Positions 7,803-18,981 of a stretch of DNA of 37,919 bases are shown here, one piece after another (the stretch's first letter is position 1; each line of letters opens with the position of its first letter). Both the position numbers and the translations under genes were made by a program. A model generated the notes under the pieces. The model did no database searches, was not told the DNA's origin, and was given only the letters and a program-made list of their open reading frames with translations. Source of the DNA: Klenkia terrae (GTDB lineage Bacteria > Actinomycetota > Actinomycetes > Mycobacteriales > Geodermatophilaceae); NCBI RefSeq assembly GCF_900491935.1, contig NZ_UEXK01000004.1:728817-766735 (forward strand), read 5' to 3'.

Positions 7803-9833
7803 CAGGTTCTCCTCGGTCGGGCGCGGGTTGGTCCTCCACCACGGCGAGCACGGCGCCGGTCTCCACCTGCTGGCCGACGGTGACGTGCAGTGCGGTGACC
7901 ACGCCTGCCGTGGGGGCGGTCACCGGGTGTTCCATCTTCATCGCCTCGAGCACCAGCAACGGCTGCCCCGCCGTCACCCGGTCGCCCTCGGCGACGGCGA
8001 CCCGGGTCACCGAGCCCGGCATGGCGGCGGTCAGCGACCCGGGCGGGATGGCGGCACTGGGGTCGGGGAAGCGCGGCAGCTCGACAAGCGCGGTGGACCC
8101 ACCCGGCTCGTCGACGTAGCAGCTGTCGCCGGCCACGTGCACCTCGAAGGCGGAGCGCAGGCCGCCGGCCTCCAGCTCGATCAGCACCCTGCCCGGCGCC
8201 AGCACCTCGGCGCCCAGCAGCGTCGCCTCCACGGGGGTGCCGTCCACGTCGGCAGCCAGGCCGCCTCTATCGAGGCGGTACCGCACGGTCCCGGCGTCGA
8301 AGACAGTGGTCTGCGCCTGCGTCGGGTTGTTGCGCCACCCCGACGGCAGGCCGGCGAGCACCGGCGCGGTGGCCCGCCGCAGCGCCGCCCCCGCGAGGGC
8401 GGCCGCGAGCGCGTGCAGTCGCAGCCGTTCGGCGTCCACCAGGGGTGCGGCCAGCACGTCCAGGCCGTGCCGGTCCAGGAAGCCGGTGTCGGTCTCACCG
8501 GCGAGGAACGCCCCGCTGCGCAGCACCCGCACGAGCAGGTCACGGTTGGTGGTCAGCCCGTGCAGCCTGGCGCGTTCGAGCGCGCCGGCCAGGGCCAGCG
8601 CGGCCGAGGTCCGGTCCGGCGCCCAGGCGATGACCTTGGCCAGCATCGGGTCGTAGTGCACGCCCACCTCGCTGCCGGGGGCGACACCGCTGTCCAGCCG
8701 GATGCCCGGCCCGTGGGGCAGCCGGAACTCGGCGTCGGCGGGGACGTGGAGGTCCTCGAGCCGCCCCGACTGGGGCAACCAGTCCCGGGCCGGGTCCTCG
8801 GCGTAGAGGCGGACCTCGATCGCCGCCCCGTTCAGGGGAGGCCGCAGCGCCGAGTCGGGCAGCGGCCGGCCAGCGGCGACGTCGAACTGCAACCGGACCA
8901 GGTCCAGGCCGGTGACCGCCTCGGTGACCGGGTGCTCCACCTGCAGGCGGGTGTTGACCTCGAGGAAGTAGAAGTCGCCCTCATCGTCGAGCAGGAACTC
9001 CACGGTGCCGGCGCCGAGGTAGTCGATGGACCTGGCCGCGGCGACAGCGGCGGCCTGCAGCCGCTCCCGCAGCTCGGGGCCGACCGCCGGGGACGGCGCC
9101 TCCTCGACCACCTTCTGGTGGCGCCGCTGGATGGAGCACTCCCGCTCGAACAGCGCCACCGTCGTGCCGTGGCTGTCGCCGAAGACCTGGACCTCGACGT
9201 GCCGGGGCCGCTCGAGCAACCGCTCCAGGAAGACAGTGCCGTCGCCGAAGGCCGAGGCAGCCTCTCGGCGGGCACCCTCTACCGCCTCGGCCAGCTCCCC
9301 GGGACGGCGGACCTCCCGCATGCCGCGGCCGCCGCCGCCGAAGGACGCCTTGACCAGCAGCGGGTAGCCGACGTCGGCGGCGGCCTTTTCCAGTTCCGAT
9401 CCGGACAGCCCGGTGGCGTCCACGCTGGGCAGGGTGGGCACCTCGGCCTCCTGCATGCGGGCCTTGGCGGCCAGCTTGCTGCCCATGGCGTCGATGGCCT
9501 CGGCGCTCGGGCCCACGAAGACCAGCCCCGCCGCCTGCACGGCGCGGGCGAAGTCGGCGTTCTCGGAGAGGAAGCCGTAGCCGGGGTGCACGCAGTCAGC
9601 GCCGGCCCGCAGCGCGGCCGCCACGATGGAATCGATGCGCAGGTAGGTCTCCGCCGGGGTGTTGCCCGGCAGCCGGACCGCGATGTCCGCGTCGGCCACG
9701 AACGGCGCGGACGCGTCGGCGTCGGAGTACACGGCCACCGTGCGCATCCCCATGGCCCGCGCGGTGGCGAACACGCGACGGGCGATCTCCCCGCGGTTGG
9801 CCACCAGGACGCTCGTCAGGTTCCGGGGAGCGG

Positions 9834-9837
<4 letters not shown>
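7792..9837 (-). CDS. Biotin-dependent acyl-CoA carboxylase alpha subunit (AtuF/LiuD type)
   Basis: A 681-residue protein joining biotin carboxylase and biotin carrier. The N-terminal domain shows VLVANRGEIARRVF, GYGFLSEN, the ATP-grasp Gly-rich loop KASFGGGGRGM and the carboxylase signature EVNTRLQVEHPVTE. A middle linker leads to a C-terminal biotinyl domain with EAMKMEH, where Lys634 is the biotin site. Length and order match the alpha subunits of methylcrotonyl-, geranyl- and propionyl-CoA carboxylases. The GTG start at 9837 overlaps the beta-subunit stop (GTGA), matching the other junctions in this operon; the open frame further upstream is a shadow. It should pair with the 9834-11414 product to carboxylate a 3-methyl-enoyl-CoA, as inferred from context. 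Confidence 0.92.
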
Positions 9838-11410
<1,573 letters not shown>

Positions 11411-11414
<4 letters not shown>

Positions 11415-13213
11415 ACTCGTCCTTCCGGGAACAGGGACACCGGGACGTCGACCACGCGGGAGCGCAGCCACTCCCCCACGGCCTTGGCCTGGGGGTCGAA
11501 GCGGGTGCCGGCGGCGACGCCCTCGCCGAGCAGGCCGTGGATCTGGAACAGCACCGCCCGCAGCCCGGGCAGCAGCTCCCGGGTCAGCGGCAGGCCGGCC
11601 GCCTCGGGCAGCAGCTCGCGCAGCCGCTCCTCGGTGAGGAAGGCGGCCAGCCAGGCGTAGCCCTGGTCGTTCCGGGCGTACACGCCGAGGGTGGCCGCCC
11701 CTCCCTTGTCACCGCTCCGGGCGCCGACCACCCGGCCGAGTGGGACGCGGCGGGTGGGGCCGCCCGGCGACGGCCCACCGCCGGCCACCAGTTCCGCGGG
11801 CTCGTCGTCCTGGGCGCCGGCCGGCCGCGACCGCGCCGAGGGAACTGTCTCCGCGCCGCCGTCGGGCAGGCCCACCAGCTGGTCGACGTCCTCGGCCGGC
11901 ACCCAGGCTGGCGCGTACACGCCGTAGGCCGACGGGCTGGGCGGGGCGGTGGTGGCGAAGAAGCCGGGGATGCTCGCCAGGCCCAGCTCGATGAGGGGCA
12001 CTGTGAACGCCTTGCCCACCTTTTCCCGGTCCGGGTCCTTCACCGTCACGTGCAGCAGGGCGCTCGCCTCCTCCTCGGAGCCGGCGTCCGGGGAGTCCGT
12101 GCGCGCCAGGGTCACGACGGCCTCTGCCACCCCCTCCAGCGCCGGAGCCAGCTGCCGGCGCAGCAGCTCCGCCTTGCGGTCGCCGCCCAGCCCCGCCAGC
12201 GGCAGGGTCATGGAGTTGCGGAAGCCGCCGAGACGGTTCGTCGCCACCTTCAGCCACCCCCCTGGCGGGAGCCCGCGGGCCCCGGTGATCTCGACCCGGT
12301 CACGCCCCAGCTGCCGAAGCTCTAGCTGGTCGAACCTGGTGATGACGTCCGGCCCGCCGTAGCGGCTGCCGGTGCACTCGTAGAGCAGCTGCTCTGTGAC
12401 GGTTCCGACGGTGACAGCTCCCCCGGTGCCGGGGTGCTTGGTGATCACGGAGGTCCCGTCGGCGGCGATCTCGGCGAGCGGGAAACCGATGCGGTCCAGG
12501 CAGCCGGGGTCGGCGTCGAGCAGCTCGGCGAAAAAGCTGAAGTTGCCGCCGGTGGCCTGCGCGCCGCACTCGAGCACGTGCCCGGCGACGGTCGCCCCGG
12601 CGAGCGCGTCGAGGTCACCGGGGCCCCAACCGTGGTGCCAGGCCGCCGGGCCGACGACCACGCTGGCGTCGGTGACACGACCTGTGACGACGACGTCGGC
12701 GCCGGCCTCCAGCGCCCGTACGATGCCCCAGCAGCCGAGGTAGGCGTTCGCGGTGAGCGTGTCGGGGAACTCCCCGGCCCCCGCGGCCCCGTCACCGTCC
12801 GCCGGTGGCCGCTCACCGGCCCGCAGGCGGCCGGCGGAGCTCAGCTCGACGAGCCGGGGCAGCAGGTCGTCACCGCTGACAGTGGCCACCCGGACCTCGA
12901 CCCCGAGCCGCGTGCCGAGTTCACGTACCGCGTCGGCCAGCCCTCGCGGGTTCAGCCCGCCGGCGTTGCTGACGATCCGAACCCCCCGGCTGAGTGCGTC
13001 GCCGAGGCAGTCCTCGAGCTGGGTGAGGAACGAGCGCGCGTACCCGGCGGCCGCGTCGCCGGCACGCTGCCGGCCGAGGATGAGCATGGTGAGCTCGGCC
13101 AGGTAGTCGCCGGTCAGGACGTCGACGTCGCCGCCGTCGAGCATCTCCCGCATTGCGGAGAGGCGGTCGCCGTAGAAACCGGAGACGTTGGCCACCCGCA
13201 GCGGCGCGCTCAT
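11411..13213 (-). CDS. atuA: AtuA family protein (acyclic terpene utilisation)
   Basis: A 600-residue protein with two parts. The AtuA/DUF1446 domain (about residues 1-450) begins RVANVSGFYGDRLSAMREML and contains VLTGDYLAELTM, NAGGLNPRGLADAVRELG and the GRVTDASVVVGPAAW stretch. The C-terminal AtuA-like ferredoxin-fold domain (about 495-600) begins VPLGRVVGARSGDKGGAATL. AtuA is needed for growth of Pseudomonas on citronellol/geraniol in published work, but its reaction is unknown to me. ATG 13213 overlaps the TIGR03084 gene by 4 bases; a far longer upstream open frame is a shadow. This gene is the strongest pointer from leucine catabolism towards isoprenoid acids. Confidence 0.88.
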
Positions 13214-14010
13214 CGCAGCGGCTCCCGCCCGGCTCCGGGGGGGCCGGCGAAGGCCTGCGCGATCCGGGCCCATTCCTGCGCCGCCGCCCCCCGCACTGTC
13301 AGCGCCAGGTCGTCGCGATGCCGGCGCTGGGTGACCAGCAGGCAGAAGTCCAGCGCCGGGCCGCTGATCACGTCCGCCGCCTCGGGCGGGCCCCAGGTCC
13401 AGCTCTGGCCGTCCGGCCCGGTCAGCTCGAGCCGCACCGGCGCTTCGGGCATGGTCGCGCCGCGGGCCGCGTAGGAGAACGGGCGCGCCCGGTAGCCGAT
13501 CTCGGCGACCTCGCGCAGCCCGGAGGTGGCCGGACGCTGCTGCCCGAGCGCGTCGACGACATCCTGCCCGTGGGCCCAGGTCTCCATCAACCGGGCGGTG
13601 ACGAACGAGGCGGGGCTCATGGGCGGGCCGAACCACGGGACGCGCATCCCGGGCTCGGCGACCCGCAGTGCTGCGGCCAGCTCGGCACGTCCCGTGCGCC
13701 AGCGGTCCAGGACCTCGGCCGGCTCCAGGTCCCGGCCTTCCAGCGTGCGCTGCTCGACGTAGTCGCCGCCGTCCGCGGTCACTCGCTGCACCAGCGCGGT
13801 GAAGGCATCCGGACCGGTGACCGCCAGCCGGGCGTCGGCGTCGAAGAAGGCCAGGTGGTTGATGGTGTCCCGGATGTCCCAGCCGACCGCGGGGGTAGGA
13901 GCACGCCAGGCGGCTGCCTCCAGCGGGGCGACCCGCGCGTCGAGGTCGGCGCACTCGGCCTCGAGGTTGCCGACGAGCTGCTCCAGCAGCGCGCTGCCGG
14001 TCGCCGTCAT
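13210..14010 (-). CDS. TIGR03084-type DinB/MDMPI-fold metal-binding protein
   Basis: A 266-residue protein resembling the TIGR03084 family, actinobacterial relatives of mycothiol-dependent maleylpyruvate isomerase. The N-terminal four-helix domain has a candidate metal triad: His in WDIRDTINHLAFFDAD and the His/Asp of ETWAHGQDVVDALG. A C-terminal domain of about 100 residues (from LELTGPDGQSW) follows. The ATG at 14010 overlaps the acyl-CoA dehydrogenase stop and its own stop overlaps atuA, so it is locked into the operon. A thiol-dependent isomerisation of an unsaturated CoA intermediate is conceivable by analogy, but no reaction is established. Confidence 0.82.
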   Translation of the reverse strand: MTATGSALLEQLVGNLEAECADLDARVAPLEAAAWRAPTPAVGWDIRDTINHLAFFDADARLAVTGPDAFTALVQRVTADGGDYVEQRTLEGRDLEPAEVLDRWRTGRAELAAALRVAEPGMRVPWFGPPMSPASFVTARLMETWAHGQDVVDALGQQRPATSGLREVAEIGYRARPFSYAARGATMPEAPVRLELTGPDGQSWTWGPPEAADVISGPALDFCLLVTQRRHRDDLALTVRGAAAQEWARIAQAFAGPPGAGREPLR

Positions 14011-15152
14011 GCCGTGAACCCGTCCATCCGCGCCAGCACCTGGAGCATCACCTCGTCGGCGCCGCCGCCGATGGAGGCCAATCGGGTGTCGCGGAAGAAC
14101 CGGGAGGTCCAGGTCTCCTCCATGTAGCCCATGCCGCCGTGGAACTGGATGGAGGTATCGGCGACCTCGCGCAGCAGGCGGCCGGCTGTCAGCTTGGCGA
14201 CTGTCGCCTGCCGGGTGACGTCCTCCCCGGCCAGGTACGCCTCCGCGCAGGCGTAGTTGTGCGACTGCAGCAGGTCCACCTGCGCGGACAGCTCGGCCAG
14301 CCGGAAGGCCAGGTACTGGCTGGCCATGAGCGGCCCGCCGAACGCCTGCCGCTGCTTGAGGTAGTCGCGGGTGCGCTCGAGGGCGTGCCGGCAGCTGGTC
14401 ACCGCGCCGTAGGCGACGAACATGCGTTCCACCACGAACTGCGCCATCTGCTGCTGGAAGCCGCGCCCGACCTGGCCGATCGTGTTGGACACCGGGACCC
14501 GGACGTCGTCGAAGAAGAGCTCGGCGGTGTCGGAGGACCGGTTGCCGAGCTTGTCGAGCGTCCGCGAGACGGAGAAGCCGGGCGTGTTCGTCTCCACGAT
14601 GATCTGGGACATGCCGCGGTGGCCGCCCTCGTCGGAGGTGCGGGCGAGCAGACACAGCCAGTCGGCCTGGGTGCCGTTTGTGATGTAGAGCTTGCTGCCG
14701 TTGATCACCCAGTCGTCGCCGTCGCGCACGGCTCGGGTGCGCAACCCGGCCACGTCGGAGCCGGCGGCCGGCTCGGTCACCGCGATGGAGCAGACCGCAG
14801 TGCCACGGATGGCCGGCTCCAGGTAGCGGCGCTTGAGCTCGTCGCTGCCGAACTCGTGCAGCGACGGCGTGGCCATCATCGTCTGGACGCCGATGGCCAT
14901 CGGGATCCCCGCGCACCCGGAGCGGTGCAGCTCCTCGACGAGGATGACCGAGTACATGTGGTCGGCCCCCTGCCCGCCGTACTCGGGGTCGTACTCCAGG
15001 CCCAGCAGGCCCAGCTCGCCGAGTTTCGGGAAGAGCTCGTGCGCCGGGAAGATGCCGGCGCGCTCCCACTCGTCGACGTGCGGGGCGATCTCCTTCTCGA
15101 CGACGTCCCGGACCAATGCCCGGAAGGCGCGGTGCTCGTCGGTGAAGCGCAC
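14007..15152 (-). CDS. Acyl-CoA dehydrogenase (first gene of the operon, AtuD-like)
   Basis: A 381-residue FAD acyl-CoA dehydrogenase and the first gene of the nine-gene transcript. It has VTEPAAGSD, the substrate/FAD segment INGSKLYITNG and the C-terminal FHGGMGYMEETWTSRFFRD. The C-terminal Glu is absent (IGGGADEVM); Glu242 in VVERMFVA sits at the alternative helix-G base position used by isovaleryl- and citronellyl-CoA dehydrogenase types. The GTG start at 15152 has GCAGGAG upstream. A palindrome at 15194-15211, almost the same as the one beside tetR, lies 41 bp before the start. Citronellyl-CoA dehydrogenase is the best guess by synteny. Confidence 0.9.
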   Translation of the reverse strand: MRFTDEHRAFRALVRDVVEKEIAPHVDEWERAGIFPAHELFPKLGELGLLGLEYDPEYGGQGADHMYSVILVEELHRSGCAGIPMAIGVQTMMATPSLHEFGSDELKRRYLEPAIRGTAVCSIAVTEPAAGSDVAGLRTRAVRDGDDWVINGSKLYITNGTQADWLCLLARTSDEGGHRGMSQIIVETNTPGFSVSRTLDKLGNRSSDTAELFFDDVRVPVSNTIGQVGRGFQQQMAQFVVERMFVAYGAVTSCRHALERTRDYLKQRQAFGGPLMASQYLAFRLAELSAQVDLLQSHNYACAEAYLAGEDVTRQATVAKLTAGRLLREVADTSIQFHGGMGYMEETWTSRFFRDTRLASIGGGADEVMLQVLARMDGFTA

Positions 15153-15193
15153 GGAGGCTCCTGCGGGTCATGGGCGCTGGCCACGGAGACAAA

Positions 15194-15211
15194 CTTGACG
15201 ACCCCGTCAGG
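15194..15211. promoter_or_regulatory. TetR-type operator (site 2)
   Basis: The sequence cttgacgaccccgtcagg has the same CTTGACG-N4-CGTCA(A/G)G layout as the perfect site at 2430-2447, with one arm mismatch. It lies 41 bp upstream of the first operon gene, almost the same spacing as site 1 to tetR (40 bp). It also lies in the divergent region shared with the short-chain dehydrogenase at 15503. The recurrence supports control of the operon by the TetR protein encoded at 2488-3144. Confidence 0.65.
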
Positions 15212-15502
15212 TTAGCCATCTGGCGATGTGGCGCACAACACCCCGGGTCGGCTTTCTGGCGGGCCCGCCCCCTTTGGCGGCGCGGCTTCGTCGAACGGTT
15301 CAGCGACCGGCCGCTCCCGATCATCGGAGCCACCTTCCTGACCACCGGCGCTGGTCGGCTCCGGGCGATCACCCGTGGGTGGGTGACCCGCTGGATCCTG
15401 GCCCCGACCTTCCCGCTCGTCATCGCCCGGCGGCAGCGCCCAGCGGGGGCTCTGGAGTCATGGCAGGTCTGGCGAACGTGGGACGGAGCGGCGGAGGAGC
15501 TC
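15212..15502. other. Gene-free divergent spacer
   Basis: A 291-bp spacer between the operon start and the divergent short-chain dehydrogenase. Frames are open across it on both strands but show no recognisable protein. Besides the operator at its left edge and the GGAGGAG ribosome site just before 15503, I see no clear element. Confidence 0.5.
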
Positions 15503-16307
15503 ATGCCCGAGCGGGCGGTCGAGGGGCAAGCGCGAGACGCCGATGTCAGCGGCGTCCGGGTCCTGCTGACGGGCGGTACCAGCGGGCTGGGGCTGGGCAT
15601 GGTGCGGGCCCTGGTGACCGGCGGGGCCTCGGTGGTCCTGACCGGCCGGGACGCCGACCGTGCCCGCCGGGTCGCCGAGCAGGAGACGGCCGCCGGCCCG
15701 GGATCGGCCACCGGGATCGCGATGGACGTGCGGGACGAGGCCTCCGTCGCCGACGGCGTGGCGGCCGCGCGCGCGGCCCTCGGCGGCATCGACGTCCTGG
15801 TCAACAACGCCGGCATCGGCATGCGGACGGTCAATCCCCGGTTCCTCACCGAGCCACGACCGTTCCACGATGTCAGCCCGGCGGGGTTCGCCGACCTGAT
15901 GGCCACCAACGTGACCGGCTACTTCCTCGTCGCCCGCGCGGTCGTGCCCGACATGGTCGCTGCCGGGCACGGCACCGTGGTGAACGTCAGCATCAACGAG
16001 GAGACGATGCGCCGCCGAGGGTTCGTCCCCTACGGCCCGTCCCGAGCCGCCACCGACGCGATGTCGCACGTGATGGCCGCCGACCTGGCCGGCACCGGCG
16101 TGGACGTCCACCTGCTGCTGCCCGGTGGGGCCACTGTCACCGGCATGATCCCTGACGACCTACCGGACGAGGCCCGAGCCGGGCTCCTGGAACCCGGTGA
16201 TGGGCCCGGCCATCCGGTGGCTGTGCTCGCCCGCGTCCGCCGGCCGCACCGATCTCCGCGTGGTGTCGCGGGACTTCGTCCCAGCAGGGGACCCCTCTCC
16301 CGCGTGA
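15503..16307 (+). pseudogene. Short-chain dehydrogenase/reductase, C-terminal frameshift
   Basis: The first 231 residues are a clear classical SDR: TGGTSGLGLGM (NAD(P) site, residues 23-33), NNAG (101-104), Ser163 in NVS and Tyr177. The expected YxxxK is YGPSR, so the catalytic Lys is Arg181. Near 16196 the frame breaks. The expected ending (VMGPAIRWLCSP, then RTDLRVVSRDFVPAG and TGA at 16305-16307) continues in another frame, consistent with one inserted or two deleted bases at cccggtgatg. Read in the original frame, the protein runs into nonsense sequence past the next gene. A strong GGAGGAG precedes ATG 15503. SDRs (AtuB, AtuG) belong to atu clusters, so this may be the regulon's SDR, now damaged, or a sequencing error. 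Confidence 0.75.
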
Positions 16308-16344
16308 CCGACCCGCGGTTCGCCCCGGCCCCGGCCCGGGAGCC

Positions 16345-16367
16345 GCCGGCTGTGCGGGGCAGCCGGC
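16345..16367. terminator. Hairpin between convergent genes
   Basis: A perfect 8-bp stem, gccggctg / cagccggc, with a 7-base loop lies between the short-chain dehydrogenase end and the esterase end, both of which point towards it. There is no U-tract, as is usual in high-GC actinobacteria. A shared bidirectional terminator is likely. Confidence 0.5.
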
Positions 16368-16406
16368 CCCGCCCAATGGACGGAGCCGGCTGCATCCAGG
16401 GGTCGG

Positions 16407-17339
16407 TCAGCCGCGCAGCAGCTCGCCGAACCGGGCAGAGCTCTCGTCGATCGCCTTCTGCGCGGCGGGCGAGATCGCGCCCATGTCGAAGAAGCCGTGG
16501 ATCATGCCGTCGTAGCGGTGGACGTCCGCGGCGACGCCCGCGGCACGCAGCGCCTCGCCGTAGGCCTCGCCCTCGTCCCGCAGCGGGTCGAACTCCGCCG
16601 TGACGACGACCGCCGGGGGCAGTCCAGTGAGGTCGGCGTGCAGCGGCGACAGGCGGGCGTTCTTGGCGTCGTCCCATGCCCCCGCGTAGTGGCCGTAGAA
16701 CCAATCCATGGTGTCCTTCTCCAGGAAGTAGCCCTTGGCGTTCTCGACCCGGGACGGGTACTCCCCCTCCGCGTCCACCGCCGGGTAGATCAGGAACTGG
16801 GCGACCAGCGCTGTCCCGTCGGCGTGCAGCACCTGCGCCACGACAGCCGCGAGGTTGCCGCCGGCGCTGTCCCCGACGAGACCCAGCCGCTGGTCTCCGC
16901 CGAACTCGTCGAGATGCTGGGCGATCCAACGGGCGGAGGCCACCGCGTCGTCCGCTGCGGCGGGGAAGGGGTGCTCCGGCGCGAGCCGGTAGTCCACGGA
17001 CACCACGACGGCGCTGCTGCCCTTGCAGACGTTGCGGGCCATGTTGTCGTGGGTGTCGAGGTCACCGATGACCCAGCCCCCACCGTGGAAGAAGATCACC
17101 GTGGGGAAAGGGCCCTCGCCTTCGGGGCGGTAGACGCGCGCCTTGAGGTCACCCTCGCTGCCGGGCACCGTGCGGTCCTCACTGCTCCCGACCTGGACGA
17201 CGTGTTCGGGCGCCCGGGAGCCGTGGGTGAGCGCGAGGTACTGGTCGCGCCCGGCCTCTGCGGTCCCCTCGTACATGGGGGGCATGCCCGCCTGGTCAAG
17301 CATGCTGAGGACGGCGGCGATGTGCGGGTCAACCGGCAC
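16407..17339 (-). CDS. HSL-family alpha/beta-hydrolase esterase (LipR-like)
   Basis: A 310-residue serine esterase of the hormone-sensitive-lipase family. The oxyanion motif HGGGW starts at His85, the nucleophile elbow GDSAGG has Ser158, and Asp251 in EFDPLRDEG and His281 in MIHGFF complete the triad. The DYRLAPEHPFPAAADD segment is typical of the family. GTG 17339 is preceded by AGAAGGAG. It follows the Baeyer-Villiger monooxygenase gene by 78 bp on the same strand and is probably co-transcribed. The pair could turn a ketone into an ester and then into an acid plus an alcohol. The same gene pair, mymA-lipR, sits next to virS in mycobacteria. Confidence 0.9.
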   Translation of the reverse strand: MPVDPHIAAVLSMLDQAGMPPMYEGTAEAGRDQYLALTHGSRAPEHVVQVGSSEDRTVPGSEGDLKARVYRPEGEGPFPTVIFFHGGGWVIGDLDTHDNMARNVCKGSSAVVVSVDYRLAPEHPFPAAADDAVASARWIAQHLDEFGGDQRLGLVGDSAGGNLAAVVAQVLHADGTALVAQFLIYPAVDAEGEYPSRVENAKGYFLEKDTMDWFYGHYAGAWDDAKNARLSPLHADLTGLPPAVVVTAEFDPLRDEGEAYGEALRAAGVAADVHRYDGMIHGFFDMGAISPAAQKAIDESSARFGELLRG

Positions 17340-17417
17340 AGGATTCTCCTTCTGGGAACGACTCGGGACGTGCGGAAAGAACTCGTGGGTGGTGCAGCGC
17401 GACCGCCGGCCGGCCGG

Positions 17418-18920
17418 TCAGCCGTACACCAACGAGGTGTCGTCGAGCTCGAGCGCAGGCAGTGAGTCGCGCTCCTCGGCGTACTCGAGCAGGTGGAGCC
17501 AGGGCTCTCGGTCACCCTGCTTGAACATCAGGTGCATGGTGCGCATGACGTAGCCGGAGTTGAAGTTCTCCGGATCGCCCCATGGCCGCAGCTGCATGCC
17601 GGCGTCCTCCGGACGCAGCGTGGGGACGACTGTCGTCGCACCCCGCTTCTCCATGTGCGCGAGCAACCGGCAGACGAACTCGCTGACCAGGTCCGCACGA
17701 AGGGTCCAGCTGGCGCGGAAATACCCGAACACGTAGGCCATGTTCGGCACGCCGCTGATCATCATGCCGCGCCAGGTGACCCGCTGGGTAAAGTCGACCG
17801 GCTCCCCGTCGACGGTGAAGGCGACCCCCCCGAACAGGCTCAGGTCGAACCCGGTGGCGGTGACGACGATGTCGGCCTCCAGCTCCTCTCCCGAGGAGGT
17901 GCGGATCCCGGTCTCGGTGAACGTGTCGATCGTGTCGGTGACGACCGACGCCTGGCCCTCCCGGATGGCGGTGAAGAGGTCGCCGTCCGGGAGGAGGGCG
18001 AGCCGCTGCTGCCACGGCCGGTAGGTCGGGTTGAAGTGCTTGTCGATGTCGAAGCCCTCAGGCAGCAGGGGACGCATCGATTCGATGATGAAGGCCCGCA
18101 GCTCCTCCGGCGCTTCCTTGGACATCCGGGTGATCTCGTCGCCCTCGGCGATGTACGCGCGCCGCAGGATCTCGTGGGTCCACTCGTCAGGGACGTCCAG
18201 GGCGCGCAGCGTGTTCGCCAGCTCGTGGGTCCTGGGGCGGGCGAAGAAGAACGTCGGCGAGCGCTGCAGCATCGTCACGTGCGCCGCCTCCTGCGCCATG
18301 GCCGGCACGAGGGTGGCCGCAGTGGCTCCGGATCCGATGACGACGACGCGCTTGCCCGCATAGTCGAGGTCGACCGGCCACTGCTGCGGGTGCACGACCT
18401 GACCACGGAACCGGTCCAGCCCCTCCCACTGCGGCCGGTGGGGCCGGGAGTGGTCGTAGTAGCCCTGGCACATCCAGAGGAAGTCGGTGGTGAAGCGCAG
18501 CGACTCGCCGGTGTCCTCACGGGTCACGTGCACCGTCCAGCGCTTCTCCTCCGATGACCAGCTGGCCGCGCTCACCCGGTGCCGGTAGCGAATCCGGTCA
18601 CCCAGGTCGTTGTCCTCGATGACCTCGTCCAGGTAGGCCAGGATCTCCTCCGAGGCGGCGATCGACGCGCCCCGCCAGGGCTTGAACCCGTACCCGAAGG
18701 TGAACAGGTCGCTGTCGGACCGGACGCCGGGGTAACGGTGGGTCCACCAGGTGCCGCCCCGGGCGTCCAGCGCGTCGAGGATGACGAAGCTCTTCCCCGG
18801 GAACTGCTCCTTCAGGTGGTAGGCAGCACCGATCCCGGAGATTCCCGCGCCGACCACGAGCACGTCGACGTGCTGGGTTTCCTCGGCGGTGCCAGGTGCT
18901 GCGTCTGCGGTCAAGGTCAT
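17418..18920 (-). CDS. FAD/NADPH Baeyer-Villiger-type monooxygenase (MymA-like)
   Basis: A 500-residue flavoprotein monooxygenase. It has an N-terminal FAD Rossmann motif GAGISG (24-29), the GTWWTHRYPGVRSDSD segment typical of the family, the Baeyer-Villiger fingerprint FRGQVVHPQQWP (171-182) and a second, NADPH-binding Rossmann motif GSGATA (196-201). ATATGFD near residue 355 closes the FAD domain. It should insert oxygen into a ketone using NADPH and O2; related proteins such as EtaA/MymA accept broad substrates. It is divergent from an AraC regulator and followed by an esterase, the arrangement of the virS-mymA-lipR locus. The ATG start at 18920 leaves a 61-bp divergent promoter region. 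Confidence 0.9.
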   Translation of the reverse strand: MTLTADAAPGTAEETQHVDVLVVGAGISGIGAAYHLKEQFPGKSFVILDALDARGGTWWTHRYPGVRSDSDLFTFGYGFKPWRGASIAASEEILAYLDEVIEDNDLGDRIRYRHRVSAASWSSEEKRWTVHVTREDTGESLRFTTDFLWMCQGYYDHSRPHRPQWEGLDRFRGQVVHPQQWPVDLDYAGKRVVVIGSGATAATLVPAMAQEAAHVTMLQRSPTFFFARPRTHELANTLRALDVPDEWTHEILRRAYIAEGDEITRMSKEAPEELRAFIIESMRPLLPEGFDIDKHFNPTYRPWQQRLALLPDGDLFTAIREGQASVVTDTIDTFTETGIRTSSGEELEADIVVTATGFDLSLFGGVAFTVDGEPVDFTQRVTWRGMMISGVPNMAYVFGYFRASWTLRADLVSEFVCRLLAHMEKRGATTVVPTLRPEDAGMQLRPWGDPENFNSGYVMRTMHLMFKQGDREPWLHLLEYAEERDSLPALELDDTSLVYG

Positions 18921-18939
18921 GCTCGGTACCCATCTGCCG

Positions 18940-18955
18940 GGTGACGGCGGTCACC
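18940..18955. promoter_or_regulatory. Inverted repeat in the AraC/monooxygenase divergent promoter
   Basis: ggtgac-ggcg-gtcacc is a perfect 6-bp inverted repeat in the 61-bp region between the monooxygenase start (18920) and the regulator start (18982). Such a short shared region should hold the binding site of the AraC-type regulator. AraC proteins more often use direct repeats, so assignment of this repeat is tentative. Confidence 0.4.
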
Positions 18956-18981
18956 ACGGAAGCTAGCCGCGAGAGTTCCAC

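Noticed and set aside
13210-15909. An 899-codon leftward frame reaching far upstream of the TIGR03084 gene
   Set aside because: The extra N-terminal part reads through the acyl-CoA dehydrogenase in the wrong frame and crosses the divergent promoter; the ATGA overlap at 14007-14010 fixes the real start.
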